A DNA stretch of 64,000 bases from VAZQ01 sp963763365 (GCA_963763365.1 CAVXOE010000016.1:203109-267108); one strand, 5' to 3'; positions 37,611 through 47,537 are shown, counted from the stretch's first letter. Numbers and translations: made by a program. The notes: generated from the sequence alone by a model not told the origin.

Positions 37611-38558
37611 ATGGCTTTGCTGACGGCGCTGCTGGCCGCTACAGATCTCCCGACGTACGCCCAGGACTATCCCTCCCGTCCGGTCGAACTGGTGGTGCCG
37701 TTCGCGGCGGGCGGCGGGTCGGAGCTGTTGGCGCGGCTGATCAGCGACGGGCTGTCAAAACGCCTCGGCCAGCCGTTTCTCGTCATCAATCGGCCGGGCG
37801 CCAACACCAATCTCGGTACGCTCTCGGTGGTGCGCGCGAAGCCCGACGGCTACACGCTGGCGATGTCGAGCGTCGGGCTTGCCGCCAATCCGTCGCTCTA
37901 CAAGAAGCTCAATTTCGAGCCGCAGAAGGACCTCGAGCCGATCTCGCTCATCGCCAATTCGCCCACCGTCTTGGCGGTCCCGCCGGCGCTGCCGGTGCAT
38001 TCGCTGGCGGAATTCATCGCCTATGCGAAGGCGCGGCCGGGCGAGCTCAACTATGCCTCCTACGGCGCCGGCAGCGGTCCGCATCTCGCGACCGAACTGT
38101 TTGCCGCCCTCACCGGCGTCAGAATGCAGCACGTGCCGTATGGCGGCGGCGGTCCGGCAGCGCTCGGCGCCATGACCAACCAGGTGCAGGCGTTGTTTTC
38201 GAGCGTGCTGCCGGTGCTCGGCATGATCCGCGGCGAGAAGCTCAAGGCGCTGGCGATCGCCGCCGACAAGCGCTCCGAGCTGCTGCCCGACGTGCCGACC
38301 TTCGCCGAGCAGGGCATCGACTACCGCACCGGCACCTGGTTCGGGCTGTTGGCGCCGGCCCGCACGCCGCCCGACATCGTCGTCGTGCTCAACCGTGCGA
38401 CCGTCGCCACGCTCGAAGAACCCGGCGTGCGCGCGAAGATCGTCGAACAGGGCGCCGAGGTGATCGCGAGTTCGCCCGCTCAGTTCCGCGCATTTCTCAA
38501 GGAGGAAACGGATCGCCTCTCGGCAGTGATCCGCAATGCGGGTATCGTGCTCGACTGA
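37611..38558 (+). CDS. TctC-type tripartite tricarboxylate transporter receptor
   Basis: Periplasmic binding protein of the Bug/TctC family, a group highly expanded in soil proteobacteria. A short signal (ALLTALLAATDLPTYAQ) precedes DYPSRPVELVVPFAAGGGSE, the Bug signature. FLVINRPGANTNLGTLSVV and MQHVPYGGGGPAALGAMTNQ form the ligand loops. 315 residues from ATG 37611, with no frameshift. No tctA or tctB membrane genes are near. Ligand unknown; carboxylates are typical. Confidence 0.88.
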   Translation: MALLTALLAATDLPTYAQDYPSRPVELVVPFAAGGGSELLARLISDGLSKRLGQPFLVINRPGANTNLGTLSVVRAKPDGYTLAMSSVGLAANPSLYKKLNFEPQKDLEPISLIANSPTVLAVPPALPVHSLAEFIAYAKARPGELNYASYGAGSGPHLATELFAALTGVRMQHVPYGGGGPAALGAMTNQVQALFSSVLPVLGMIRGEKLKALAIAADKRSELLPDVPTFAEQGIDYRTGTWFGLLAPARTPPDIVVVLNRATVATLEEPGVRAKIVEQGAEVIASSPAQFRAFLKEETDRLSAVIRNAGIVLD

Positions 38559-38752
38559 ACATGCACTTGAGTGGCATTGCCGATGACGGCGCAGTTGCTG
38601 CGAAGGCGCACCGGCGAGTTGACCGGCTCGATGGCTGCCCCGCGGTAGTAAGTCGCACCGGCCGTTGCCCGCAAAAGTGGCTTGGCGAAGTCCGCCGCCA
38701 TACCGTAGCTCATCGGGCGGCCATTCGACCGCCGATCGCGAGGACGACCGGG

Positions 38753-39797
38753 ATGAAGCTTCCGCGCAATTTCTTCAAGCCGCTCGCGATCGGCGCGCCC
38801 GCCCCGCTGCGCGAACTGCCGGTGAAGCTCGAACGCATGATCCATTTCGTGCCGCCGCAGATCGAGAAGCTGCGCGCCAAGGTGCCGGAGCTGATCACGC
38901 AGGTCGATGTCGTGCTCGGCAATCTCGAAGACGCCATCCCGGCCGATGCCAAAGAGGCGGCGCGCGCGGGCTTCATCACGATGGCCAAGGCGAACGACTT
39001 CGGCGCGACCGGTTTGTGGACCCGCATCAACGCGCTCAACTCGCCCTGGGCGCTCGACGACGTGGTCGAGATCGTCGCCGCCATCGGCGGCAAGCTCGAC
39101 GTCATCATGCTGCCCAAGGTCGAGGGCGCCTGGGACATCCACTACCTCGACCAGCTTCTGGCGCAGCTTGAGGCGAAGCATGCGGTGCGCAAGCCTATCC
39201 TCATTCACGCCATTCTGGAGACCGCGGAGGGCGTCAACAATGTCGAGGCGATCGCCGCCGCGTCGCCGCGCATGCATGGCATCAGCCTCGGGCCGGCCGA
39301 TCTTGCCGCCTCGCGCGCGATGAAAACGACCCGCGTCGGCGGCGGGCATCCCGAATACAAGGTGCTGGCCGATGCGTCGGCGGACGGCGGCGCGCGCGCG
39401 CGCCTACCAGCAGGATCTGTGGCACTACACCTTCGCCAAGATGGTCGACGCCTGCGCGGCGGCGGGCATCAAGCCGTTCTACGGTCCGTTCGGCGATTTC
39501 TCCGATCCGCAGGCCTGCGAGGTGCAGTTCCGCAACGCGTTCCTGATGGGCTGCGTCGGCGCCTGGACGCTGCATCCGAGCCAGGTGCCGATCGCCAAGC
39601 GCGTGTTCTCGCCCGATCCGGCCGAGGTGGCATTCGCGAAGAAGATCATCGCCGCGATGCCCGACGGCACCGGCGCGGTGATGATCGACGGCAAGATGCA
39701 GGACGATGCCACCTGGAAACAGGCCAAGGTGCTGGTCGACCTTGCCAGGCTCGTGGCCACCAAGGACCCGGAGATGGCGGTGCGTTACGCACTGTGA
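38753..39797 (+). CDS. HpcH/HpaI-CitE-like lyase (malyl-CoA lyase family), one frameshift
   Basis: TIM-barrel lyase close to L-malyl-CoA/beta-methylmalyl-CoA lyases, which cleave malyl-CoA to acetyl-CoA and glyoxylate. Motifs: VVLGNLEDAIPADAKEAAR, LWTRINALNSPWALDDVVE, MLPKVEGAWDIHYLDQLL, HAILETAEGVNNVEAIAAAS (catalytic Glu) and HGISLGPADLAASRAM. The frame changes at ~39400 in a gcgcgcgcgcgcc run, joining DGGARA to AYQQDLWHYTFAKMVDACAA. FYGPFGDFSDPQ and GCVGAWTLHPSQVPIAKRVF follow. ~347 residues. Whether it prefers malyl-CoA or citryl/citramalyl-CoA is open. Confidence 0.84.
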
Positions 39798-39841
39798 CCG
39801 GTCTCCCTCTGGCGGCCGCCGCAATCCTGGACTATGTCGGC

Positions 39842-40180
39842 ATGACCATGGACAAGATGCGCAGCGCCAAGTTCAAGATCGGCCAAGTGGTCCGCCATCG
39901 GGTATTCCCGTTCCGCGGCGTGGTGTTCGATATCGATCCGGAATTCAGCAATACCGAGGAATGGTATCAATCGATCCCGGTCGAGGTGCGGCCTCACAAG
40001 GACCAGCCGTTCTATCACCTGTTCGCCGAGAACGCGGAGAGCGAATATATCGCTTATGTCTCCGAGCAGAATCTGCTGCCCGACACGTCGGGCGAGCCGC
40101 TGCGTCATCCGCAGGTCGCCGAGGTGTTCGAACAGGACGACGGCGGCAGCTACCGGCCGCGCAATTCCATTCTGAACTGA
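39842..40180 (+). CDS. hspQ: Heat shock protein HspQ
   Basis: Small hemimethylated-DNA-binding-like protein, a specificity factor for Lon/Clp-type proteolysis in enterobacteria. Family core: KFKIGQVVRHRVFPFRGVVF, EEWYQSIPVEVRPHKDQPFY and ENAESEYIAYVSEQNLLPD. 112 residues from ATG 39842 (MTMDKMRSAKFKIG); in-frame extension to the lyase stop is possible but not needed. Intact. It lies 44 bases after the lyase and is convergent with ialB. Confidence 0.92.
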   Translation: MTMDKMRSAKFKIGQVVRHRVFPFRGVVFDIDPEFSNTEEWYQSIPVEVRPHKDQPFYHLFAENAESEYIAYVSEQNLLPDTSGEPLRHPQVAEVFEQDDGGSYRPRNSILN

Positions 40181-40190
40181 AGGCCGGCGC

Positions 40191-40901
40191 CTAGCGCGCC
40201 GGCGGCTGGTTGCCGAGCTTGCTGCGCGCTTCTTCGGCCTTGCGCTGCAGTTCCTGCTCGAGCTTCTGCTGCTGCGCCTCGAACACCTTCGGGTCCGTCG
40301 GCGGCCCCTCGTTGACCTTGGCGAACTCGTCGAGCGGCAGCGGATAGCTCGCGGGCTGCCCGGCGAGATTGATGGTCTGCAGCCACAGCGTCTTGCCGGT
40401 CTTGAGCTGAGCGACGAACGCGGGTGCCGCCTCGAAGTCCGCCATGCAGCCGTTGGGGAAGCAGGCGATGTACTGGCCGACTGCGGCTTGCCCCTTGTCC
40501 ACCAGCATGCGCGTGCCGACCGCCAGCTGCATCCCGAGCGGAACCGTGATGCGCAGGATCTTCTTCGGCTCGCCGGTCGGCTCGATGAACGCCGCGCTGG
40601 CGATGAACTGGCCGTTGTCGAGCCGTGCCTCCTTGACGGTGAGGCACACTTCCTTGGCGCCCGCCTGGTTCTCCTTGCCGCACACCTTGGTCCAGGTCGA
40701 ATAGACCAGCGGAATCTGCTCGTCGCCCGGAGCGCTTTGCGCCGGCGCAGCGGGTTGCGGCGCCTTGGGCGCGGCCTTCGGCTGAGCCTTGGGTTGCGGC
40801 GGCGTTTGCGCGAGGGCGGGAGCGATCAACAAACTCAACGCCACGCCGACCACAAACAGACGTGCCGCACGGACTACCCCGCGGGGATCACCTACGCGCA
40901 T
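40191..40901 (-). CDS. Invasion-associated locus B (IalB) family protein, paralogue 1
   Basis: Periplasmic IalB-family protein. A signal peptide (FVVGVALSLLIAPALAQ) and a Pro/Ala/Lys-rich linker precede the IalB domain: STWTKVCGKENQ, EVCLTVKEARLDNGQFIAS, TVPLGMQLAVGTRMLVD and YIACFPNGCMADFEA, with two cysteine pairs. The C-terminus is a charged coiled helix (EAQQQKLEQELQRKAEEARS). 236 residues, intact. It is in tandem with a second IalB gene, 30 bases apart, and probably co-transcribed with it. Role in host interaction or envelope maintenance is a family inference. Confidence 0.87.
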   Translation of the reverse strand: MRVGDPRGVVRAARLFVVGVALSLLIAPALAQTPPQPKAQPKAAPKAPQPAAPAQSAPGDEQIPLVYSTWTKVCGKENQAGAKEVCLTVKEARLDNGQFIASAAFIEPTGEPKKILRITVPLGMQLAVGTRMLVDKGQAAVGQYIACFPNGCMADFEAAPAFVAQLKTGKTLWLQTINLAGQPASYPLPLDEFAKVNEGPPTDPKVFEAQQQKLEQELQRKAEEARSKLGNQPPAR

Positions 40902-40931
40902 GACGTCAACTCTTTCGGTTCGCGTGACGAA

Positions 40932-41690
40932 CTACTGGGGTCGGGCCGCCTGCGGTCCTTCAAGCTTCTTGCGAGCTTCCTCGGCCCGGCGGTTAAGCTC
41001 GTCCTGCAGCTTCTTCTGCTGATCTTCCCAGACCTTCGGATCGACCGAAGGCCCGTCGTAGGCTTTGGCGAAATCCGTCAGCGGAATGCCGAGCGTCAGC
41101 GGTTGTCCATTCGCCGCCTGGATCGCCTGGATGAACAGGCCTGAGCCCTTCTTCAACTTGGCGATCAGTTCGCCGCTCGCCTCGTAATCCGAGAAGCAAC
41201 CGGTCGGCTGGCACATCAGGTAGGGGCCGTTCATCGGCTGGCCCTCGTCCACGATCACGCGCGATCCCGGCTGCAACACGACGCCGATGGGCGCCATGAC
41301 GCGCAGAATCTTCCGGGCCTCGCCTTCCTGCTCGACGATCATCGCCGAAACGACCGGGCGGCCATCCTCCAGCCGCCCTTCCTTGCCGGTGAAGCAAACC
41401 TGCTTGGCGTTGGCCTCCGGACCCTTCTGGCAAAGCTTGGTCCAGGGCGAATAGATCAATTGCAGACCGCCATTGGCCTGCTGCTGCGGCTGGGCCGGCG
41501 GATGAGCGGCCTCCGCAGGCTTGGCGGCCGGAGCCTTCGGCGCGGCCTTCGGCGCAGCCTTGGGCGCGGCCGGCGCGGGCGGCGTCTGGGCAAAGGCGCC
41601 CGAACCCATCAAAGCGCAAAGCATGGTCGTTGCCGTTGCGATGGCAAACGCGCGTGCGGCCGGACGCGCGAGATCGATCCGCTGATCCAT
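40932..41690 (-). CDS. IalB family protein, paralogue 2
   Basis: Same layout as its neighbour: a signal peptide (AIATATTMLCALMGSGAFAQ), Pro/Ala/Lys linker (APKAAPKAAPKAPAAKPAEA), and an IalB domain with SPWTKLCQKGPEANAKQVC, MAPIGVVLQPGSRVIVDEG and LMCQPTGCFSDYEASGELI. The helical tail reads EDQQKKLQDELNRRAEEARK. 252 residues from ATG 41690; an upstream in-frame start at 41789 lacks signal character. The paired cysteines match paralogue 1, so the genes look like a tandem duplication. Intact. Confidence 0.87.
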   Translation of the reverse strand: MDQRIDLARPAARAFAIATATTMLCALMGSGAFAQTPPAPAAPKAAPKAAPKAPAAKPAEAAHPPAQPQQQANGGLQLIYSPWTKLCQKGPEANAKQVCFTGKEGRLEDGRPVVSAMIVEQEGEARKILRVMAPIGVVLQPGSRVIVDEGQPMNGPYLMCQPTGCFSDYEASGELIAKLKKGSGLFIQAIQAANGQPLTLGIPLTDFAKAYDGPSVDPKVWEDQQKKLQDELNRRAEEARKKLEGPQAARPQ

Positions 41691-42006
41691 GGAGTAAGTC
41701 CTCTTGCTCCCGTTCACGCAGCGCCCCAGCACACAGCGCCCCAGGCCAAGCGGAACGGTCTCCCCCTCACGAAGCTGTGTCGGCACCAAATACGGCAGGA
41801 GCGTGACGTTTCGGCTACACTCTACCGCCCAATTTCCCTATCCCTATCGAATCTGAGAAGTATTCGAAAGGCCGCGCAGTTCGCCGGATTGTTGGTGATA
41901 ACGCCAGCGGCCGATTGTTGCAGGCATCGTGATCAGCCCAAGCTTGCCCCATTCATCGGCCAGAGTTGCCGCCGGCGAGCCGCGCAGGACCCACGCCAGG
42001 AACGTC
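41691..42006. other. Upstream region of ialB pair and the family 5 binding protein
   Basis: 316 bases between divergent genes. It holds a short direct repeat (cagcgccccag, near 41720) and an inverted repeat tcgaat (41847-41852)/attcga (41862-41867), a possible operator. Open frames here have no coding features. Confidence 0.35.
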
Positions 42007-43902
42007 GTGATCGCATTGCCCACCGTCCTGTCGAATACCCGCGCATTGGCGCGCCGCCGTTCTCGCCACCTTTGGCCTGTTCGGTGCATTGCATCGTCCC
42101 GTTTGCGGCACCAGTGCCGCCGCCGAACCGCGCCACGCCATCGCGATGCACGGCGAGCCGGCGCTTGCCGGCGGGCTTCACCCAACTGCCCTACACCAAC
42201 CCGGCCGCCCCGAAGGGCGGCCGCCTGGTTCAGGGGGTGTCCGGGACGTTCGACAGCCTCAACCCGTTCATCGTCAAAGGCCTGCCCGCGCAGGGTCTAC
42301 GCGGGCCCCTGGTCAGCGGCGGCAATATCATGAGCGGCTACGTGGTCGAGAGCCTGATGGCGCGCGGCCTCGACGAGCCGTTCACGCTCTACGGGCTGGT
42401 CGCCCGCACGGTCGAGACCGACGCGGAACGCAGCTACGTCACCTTCGTGCTCGATCCGGCGGCGCGGTTTTCCGACGGCCAGCCGGTGACCCCCGAGGAC
42501 GTCATCTTTTCCTGGCAGCTCCTGCGCGACAAGGGCCGGCCCAATCATCGCTACTACTATTCCAAGGTGAAGAAGGCCGACGTGGTCGGCGAGCGCTCGG
42601 TGCGGTTCGATCTCTCCGGCAGCAACGATCGCGAGCTGCCGCTGATCCTCGGCCTCATGCCGGTGCTCGCAAAGCACGCGATCAACCCCGAGACCTTCGA
42701 GCAGACCTCGTTCACACCGCTCGTCGGCAGCGGTCCCTACGTCGTTTCCCACGTGGACCCGGGCAAGAGCGTGACGCTCAAGCGCAATCCCAACTACTGG
42801 GGACGCGATCTCGCCATCAACCGCGGCCTCTGGAACTTCGACGAGATTCATTTCGACTATTACCGCGACGCCAATACGCTGCACGAGGCGTTCAAGCGCG
42901 GACTGTTCGACCTGCGCACCGAGAACGATCCGGGGCACTGGCAGACCGCGTACGACTTTCCGGCGCTGCGCGACGGCCGCGTCGTGAAGGAGACGGTCAC
43001 GACCGGCTGCCGAAGTCCAGTCTCTACCTGGTGTTCAACACCCGCCGCGCGATCTTCTCGGACATCCGCGTGCGCGAGGCGCTTTCGCTTCTGTTCGACT
43101 TCGAGTGGATCAACCACAGCTACTTCTTCGATCTCTATCGCCGCACCGGCGAGCTTTTTCGAAGGCTCGGAATTGTCCGCGCGACGGCCGCGCGGCCGAT
43201 GCGCGCGAACGCGCGCTGCTCGCGCCGTTCCCGGATGCGGTGCGCGCCGACGTGCTCGACGGCAAGTGGGCGCCGCCGGTCACCGACGGCTCGGGGCGCG
43301 ACCGCACCACGTTGCGCCGCGCGCTCGATCTGTTTGCCAAGGCCGGTTACGAGCTGCGCGGCACCGAGCTCGTCGACCGGCGCAGCGGCCGGCCGTTCAC
43401 GTTCGAGTTCATGGTCGGCGGCCGCGACGATGAGCGGCTCGCCTCGCTGTTCGCGCAGAGCCTGAAGCGGGCGGGAATCAAAATGCAGGTGCGCGCGGTC
43501 GATGCCGTCCAGTACGAGGCGCGGCGCATCGGCTTCGATTTCGACATGATCCAGAATCGCTGGGATCAATCGCTGTCGCCCGGCAACGAGCAGTCGTTCT
43601 ATTGGAGCTCGGCCGCCGCCGACCAGCACGGCACCCGCAACTACATGGGCATCAAGAGCCCGGCGGTCGACGCGCTGATCGCCAAGCTGATCACCTCCGA
43701 GGATCGCGCGGAGGTGGTCGCCGCGGTGCGCGCGCTCGATCGCGTCTTGATCTCGGGCTTTTACGTGATCCCGTTGTATCATCTGCCCAATCAGTGGGTC
43801 GCGCGCTGGACCACCGTCCAGCATCCGGCGGTCACCTCGCTGATGGGCTACCTGCCGGAAGCCTGGTGGCAAGAGCCCAGGAACGAACCGAAGAGCCGAT
43901 GA
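42007..43902 (+). CDS. ABC transporter solute-binding protein, family 5 (YejA-like), frameshifted
   Basis: Periplasmic receptor for oligopeptides or similar. The start is taken at GTG 42007, where VIALPTVLSNTRALAR leads, after an indel near 42055, into VLATFGLFGALHRP, a signal peptide ending ...TSAAAEPRHAIAMHGEPAL. Then follow GFTQLPYTNPAAPKGGRLVQ, GTFDSLNPFIVKGLPAQGL, SDGQPVTPEDVIFSWQLLRD and GLFDLRTENDPGHWQTAYDF. Further frame changes lie near 42175, 43005 and 43155. The C-terminal half, GTRNYMGIKSPAVDALIAKL, is clean. ~630 residues. No permease genes are adjacent. The stop at 43902 is 10 bases before the next start. Confidence 0.87.
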
Positions 43903-43912
43903 GAATCATCCG

Positions 43913-45484
43913 ATGATTCTTGACGATCCGCAGAGTCAGGGCGCCGACGACCCGCATCGGTGGGGATGCGACGCTCGACGATCTGCTTCAGCGGGTCACG
44001 CAGCGCCGGCCGAACGACATTGCGCTGATCGATCCGCCCAATCGTGAGAGCTTCACCGACGGCAAGGCCCGCACCCTCACCTACGCTCAGGCCGACCGCA
44101 TGGTCTCCGCCATCGCCGGGCGGCTGCGCCGCCTGGGTCTGCACACGGACACGATCGTCGGTCTGCAGATCGCGAATACGATCGACGGCGTGCTGGCCTT
44201 GCTGGGCGTGCTGCGCGCGGGCCTCATCGCGATGCCGATGCCGCTGTTGTGGCGGCGCGCCGAGGTGGTCGCCGCGCTGAGCCGGGTCGGGGCCGGCGCG
44301 CTGATCGTGAGCGGACGCATCGGTACGGTCGACCATTTCGATCTGGCGATGAACGTCGCCGCCGAGGTCTTTCCGGTGCGCTGCGTCTGCGGCTTCGGGC
44401 ACGATGTGCCTGATGGCGTCGTCCGCCTCGACGATCTCTACGAGGGTGGAAAACTCGATCCGATCCCGGCCTTCGAAAGCGGCCGCTCGCCGGATACCGG
44501 CCCGGGCGCGCATCTGGCGGTCGTGACCTGGGATCAGACCGCCGATGGCCCCGTACCGGTCGGCCGCAGCCATGCCGAGATGATCGCCGGCGGCCTCGCG
44601 GTCCTGCTCGAGGGCGGGCTCCAGCAGAACGCTGTCATCCTCGCGACCCTCACCTTGTCGTCGTTCGCGGGCCTCGCCATTGCGATGATGCCGTGGCTGC
44701 TGCTCGGCGGGACGCTGGCGCTGCACCAGCCCTTCGACGCCGATGTCTTTCGTGCTCAGCGCAAGGCCACGGGCGCCGAGACCGTCATCGTGCCCGGTCC
44801 GCTGGTCGGCCTGTTTGCGGAAGCCGGGCTGCTTTCGGCGCAGCGGCGGCGCCAGTCTCACGAACGTCATTGGTGCGTGGCGCTCGCCCGAGCGGCATTG
44901 CAGGTTCGCCGGGCTGGCGAGACGGTCATGTCCGGCTGATCGACGTCCAGGTGTTCGGCGAGGTCGGCCTCGTCGCGGCGGCGCGCGCGCGGGACGGCAG
45001 GCCCGCCGCGATCCCGTTCGGCGTGGTGTCAGGCTCGCGCGGCCTCAAGGGCGCAATCGAGCTCGCCGAAATCGCGCCGACGCCGGCCGGCACGGTCGCG
45101 TTGCGCGGCCCGATGGTGCCGCGCGCGGCGTTCCCGCCCGGTGCCGAGCGCGGCAGCCTGCCTTACTTCAAGGTCGCGGCGAATGGCTTCGTCGATACCG
45201 GCTACGTCTGCAGACCAAGCGGCGCGACAATGGTGGTGACCGGGCCGCCGCCCGGCGTCGTCAGCGTCGGCGGCTACCGCTTCAGCATGCGCGATGCGCA
45301 GGCGTGGGTCGCGGGAGCGGAGAGCAGCGGCGGGACCCTTGCGGCGCTGCCCGATGCGCTCTGCGGCCATCGGCTGGCCGGTAGCGCGGCGAACCCGGAC
45401 GCCGTGCGCCTGGCGCTCAGCAAGCTCGGCGCCAACCCGCTGCTCGTCGGCGCGTTTCGCCAGCATCCGCGTCCGGCCGCTTAA
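43913..45484 (+). CDS. Adenylate-forming enzyme homologue lacking ATP-binding motifs
   Basis: Belongs to the acyl-CoA synthetase (ANL) fold: LDDLLQRVTQRRPNDIALID, ARTLTYAQADRMVSAIAGRL, VGLQIANTIDGVLALLGVLR and AGLIAMPMPLLWRRAEVV are typical of the N-terminal domain. The usual Ser/Thr/Gly-rich ATP loop followed by PKG is replaced by VVTWDQTADGPVPVGRSHAE, and the TGD motif by FVDTGYVCRPSG, followed by VTGPPPGVVSVGGYRFSM. The C-terminal domain is short and no catalytic Lys segment is seen. Breaks near 43965 and 44850 look like indels. ~520 residues. Probably non-catalytic. ATG 43913; the next gene begins 23 bases on. Confidence 0.78.
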
Positions 45485-45507
45485 CGTTGACGGGCCGTTA
45501 ACGGCGC

Positions 45508-46840
45508 GTGCCTAGGATCGGGCGGTTTCGATCGCTCGCAATCGGCGCAATCGTCATGGCAATGCTGGGTCCGATGGTCGTGGTCGCCGAAAATTCGGCG
45601 GCCGATCTGCTCGATGTTCTCGGCAAGGCCGGCGCCTTCCCGATCGTCGAGACCGGCTGGGCCGATGCGCCCGCCGCCATCGCCGAAATCCAGCCCGTCG
45701 CGCTCGCCATCGCCGAACCTGGGCCGGCGCCCGACCTGCGCCACAAGCGCGCCCTGCTGCAAGCGATCGAGACACGTGGCGGCCCGGTCATGCCGGTGAT
45801 CGCACGGGTGACGCCGAAAAGCGAGGTTGCCCTGCCGTATGCGCTCCCGGTCGCCGTCGACGATGCGCCGGAGCGGCTGGTGGCGCGGTTGCGCTCGGCG
45901 CTGCGCATCCGCACCCTGCATGCCACGGTGCTGCGGCGTGCCCGCGCCGAGGGGGCACCCGCGGTCGCACTGCCACTCCCCTATGCACCCAACATCCTCG
46001 ACGACGCGACCGTGCTTTGCGTCGGACGCGGCAGCTCCTATCCGGCGCTCTCGGTCGCGATCGGCGAGCGCGTCGGTCTGATCGGCGCGCTGAGCGTCGA
46101 GACCGCCGCGCGCTATCTCGACGGCGCGCGACATCGAAGGCGTCGTGATCGGCGACGGGCTCGGTCCGCGCGTGGTCGAGGCGCTGCTGACGGTGCTGGC
46201 CGAGGACGCGCGCTTCCGCGACCTGCCGGTCGGCGCTGCTCGACAATACCGGCGTCGACGACGAACGGCTGCCCAATCTCATCCGCGTCGACAGCGATCC
46301 GACCCGCCTGGTCGAGCGCTTCCTGCCGATGGTGCGCCTGCACGCGTTCGAAGGCGCATCTCAAGCGCACGCTGAAGTCGCTCGAGACCGAGGGCGTCAT
46401 CGATCCGGAGACCGGGCTGCTCGGCGCAACGCGCGTTCTGGCGCGATCTCGACCGCGCGGTTGCGGAAGCCGAGGATGGCGGCCGTGCGCTTTCGGTGGC
46501 GCGCTTCTCGTTCGAGGAAATGGCCGACCGCCGCGCCCAGCGTCGATGCGGCGCGGCTGTTCAGCCGGCTGGTCCGCAACATCGACTTCGCCTGCCGCGA
46601 GCAGGACGGCTCGATCCTCGCCGCCTTCACCGAAACCGATCTGCGCAGCGCCCATGTGGTGGCGCGCCGCCTCGCCAGCATCCTCCGGCACACCATGCTG
46701 TCGCCCGACCGCGACCGCCGCTCGATCAAGCCGACCGTGACGCTGGCGACGCTCAAGTCCGAGCGACAGTCTGAGCACGCTGGTGGCCCGCGTCGGCAGC
46801 CATCCCGAAGGTTGCCGCGGCGGCTGCAAGCCGAGCCTAG
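45508..46840 (+). CDS. REC-REC-GGDEF-like protein with lost GGDEF (PleD-like layout), frameshifted
   Basis: Two receiver-like domains and a degenerate GGDEF domain. REC1: MVVVAENSAADLLDVLGKAG then VALAIAEPGP, with Glu at the phospho-Asp position. REC2: TVLCVGRGSSYPALSVAIGE then EGVVIGDGLGP, with Asp at that position. GGDEF-like domain: TEGVIDPETGLLG, VDAARLFSRLVRNIDFACRE and DGSILAAFTETDLRSAHVVA, where GGDEF is replaced by EQDGSI. GTG 45508 is the likely start. Frames change near 46130, 46240, 46355, 46440, 46540, 46770 and 46805; the last gives SHPKVAAAASRA and a stop at 46840. ~440 residues, same strand as the pseudoenzyme gene. Confidence 0.72.
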
Positions 46841-46869
46841 TCTCCCGGGCGACCCGCAAGGAGCCGGCC

Positions 46870-47537
46870 ATGACCGCCACTCTCCCCATCGACGTGGTCT
46901 CCGACGTCGTCTGTCCGTGGTGCTTCATCGGCAAGCGGCGGCTGGAGAAGGCGATCGCGCTCAAGCCCGAGATTCCGGTCGAGGTGCGCTTCCATCCCTA
47001 TTTCCTCAATCCGTGGGTGCCGCGCGAAGGCATCAGCCGCGAGGAATATCTCGATCACCAAGTTCGGTTCGGTCGAGCGCTACAATACCAACGCCAAGCG
47101 GGTCGCCGAGCAGCGCCGCCGGCGAAGGCCTCACCTACGCGTCGCGACAAGATCAAGCGCCAGCCCAACACGCTCGACTGCCACCGGCTGATCCTGTGGG
47201 CGGGCGACATCGGCAATGCGGCGCGCATGAAGCAGCGGCTGATGGAGCTCTATTTCACCGAGGGCGGCGACCTCACCGACGCCGAGGTGCTGGTCCAGGC
47301 GGCGGCCGATTGCGGGCTCGACGCCGCGCGCGTGCGCGCGCTGCTCGCGAGCGATCAGGACGTGGCGCGCGTCGAGCGCGAGGCGCAATTCCGCCAAGGA
47401 GGCCGGCATCGACGGCGTGCCCTGCTTCATCTTCGGCGGCATGATCGCCGTGCAGCGGCGCGCAGTCGCCCGAGCACCTCGCGCAGGCGATCGAGCGCGC
47501 CGCGCAGGAATTCGCCAACCGCGAGGCGGCGGAGTAG
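46870..47537 (+). CDS. FrnE/DsbA-family 2-hydroxychromene-isomerase-like oxidoreductase, frameshifted
   Basis: Cytoplasmic DsbA-fold protein of the FrnE/HCCA group. The CxxC is in DVVSDVVCPWCFIGKRRLEK and the cis-Pro loop in GIDGVPCFIFGGMIAVQ. RLILWAGDIGNAARMKQRLM fills the helical insert. The frame shifts near 47060, 47110, 47145, 47395 and 47460; single-base deletions give HKFGSVERYNTNAKRVAEA and GEGLTYASDKIKRQPNTLD. ~222 residues, stop TAG 47535. It follows the GGDEF-like gene by 29 bases and is convergent with the HupE-like pair. No signal peptide. Confidence 0.84.
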
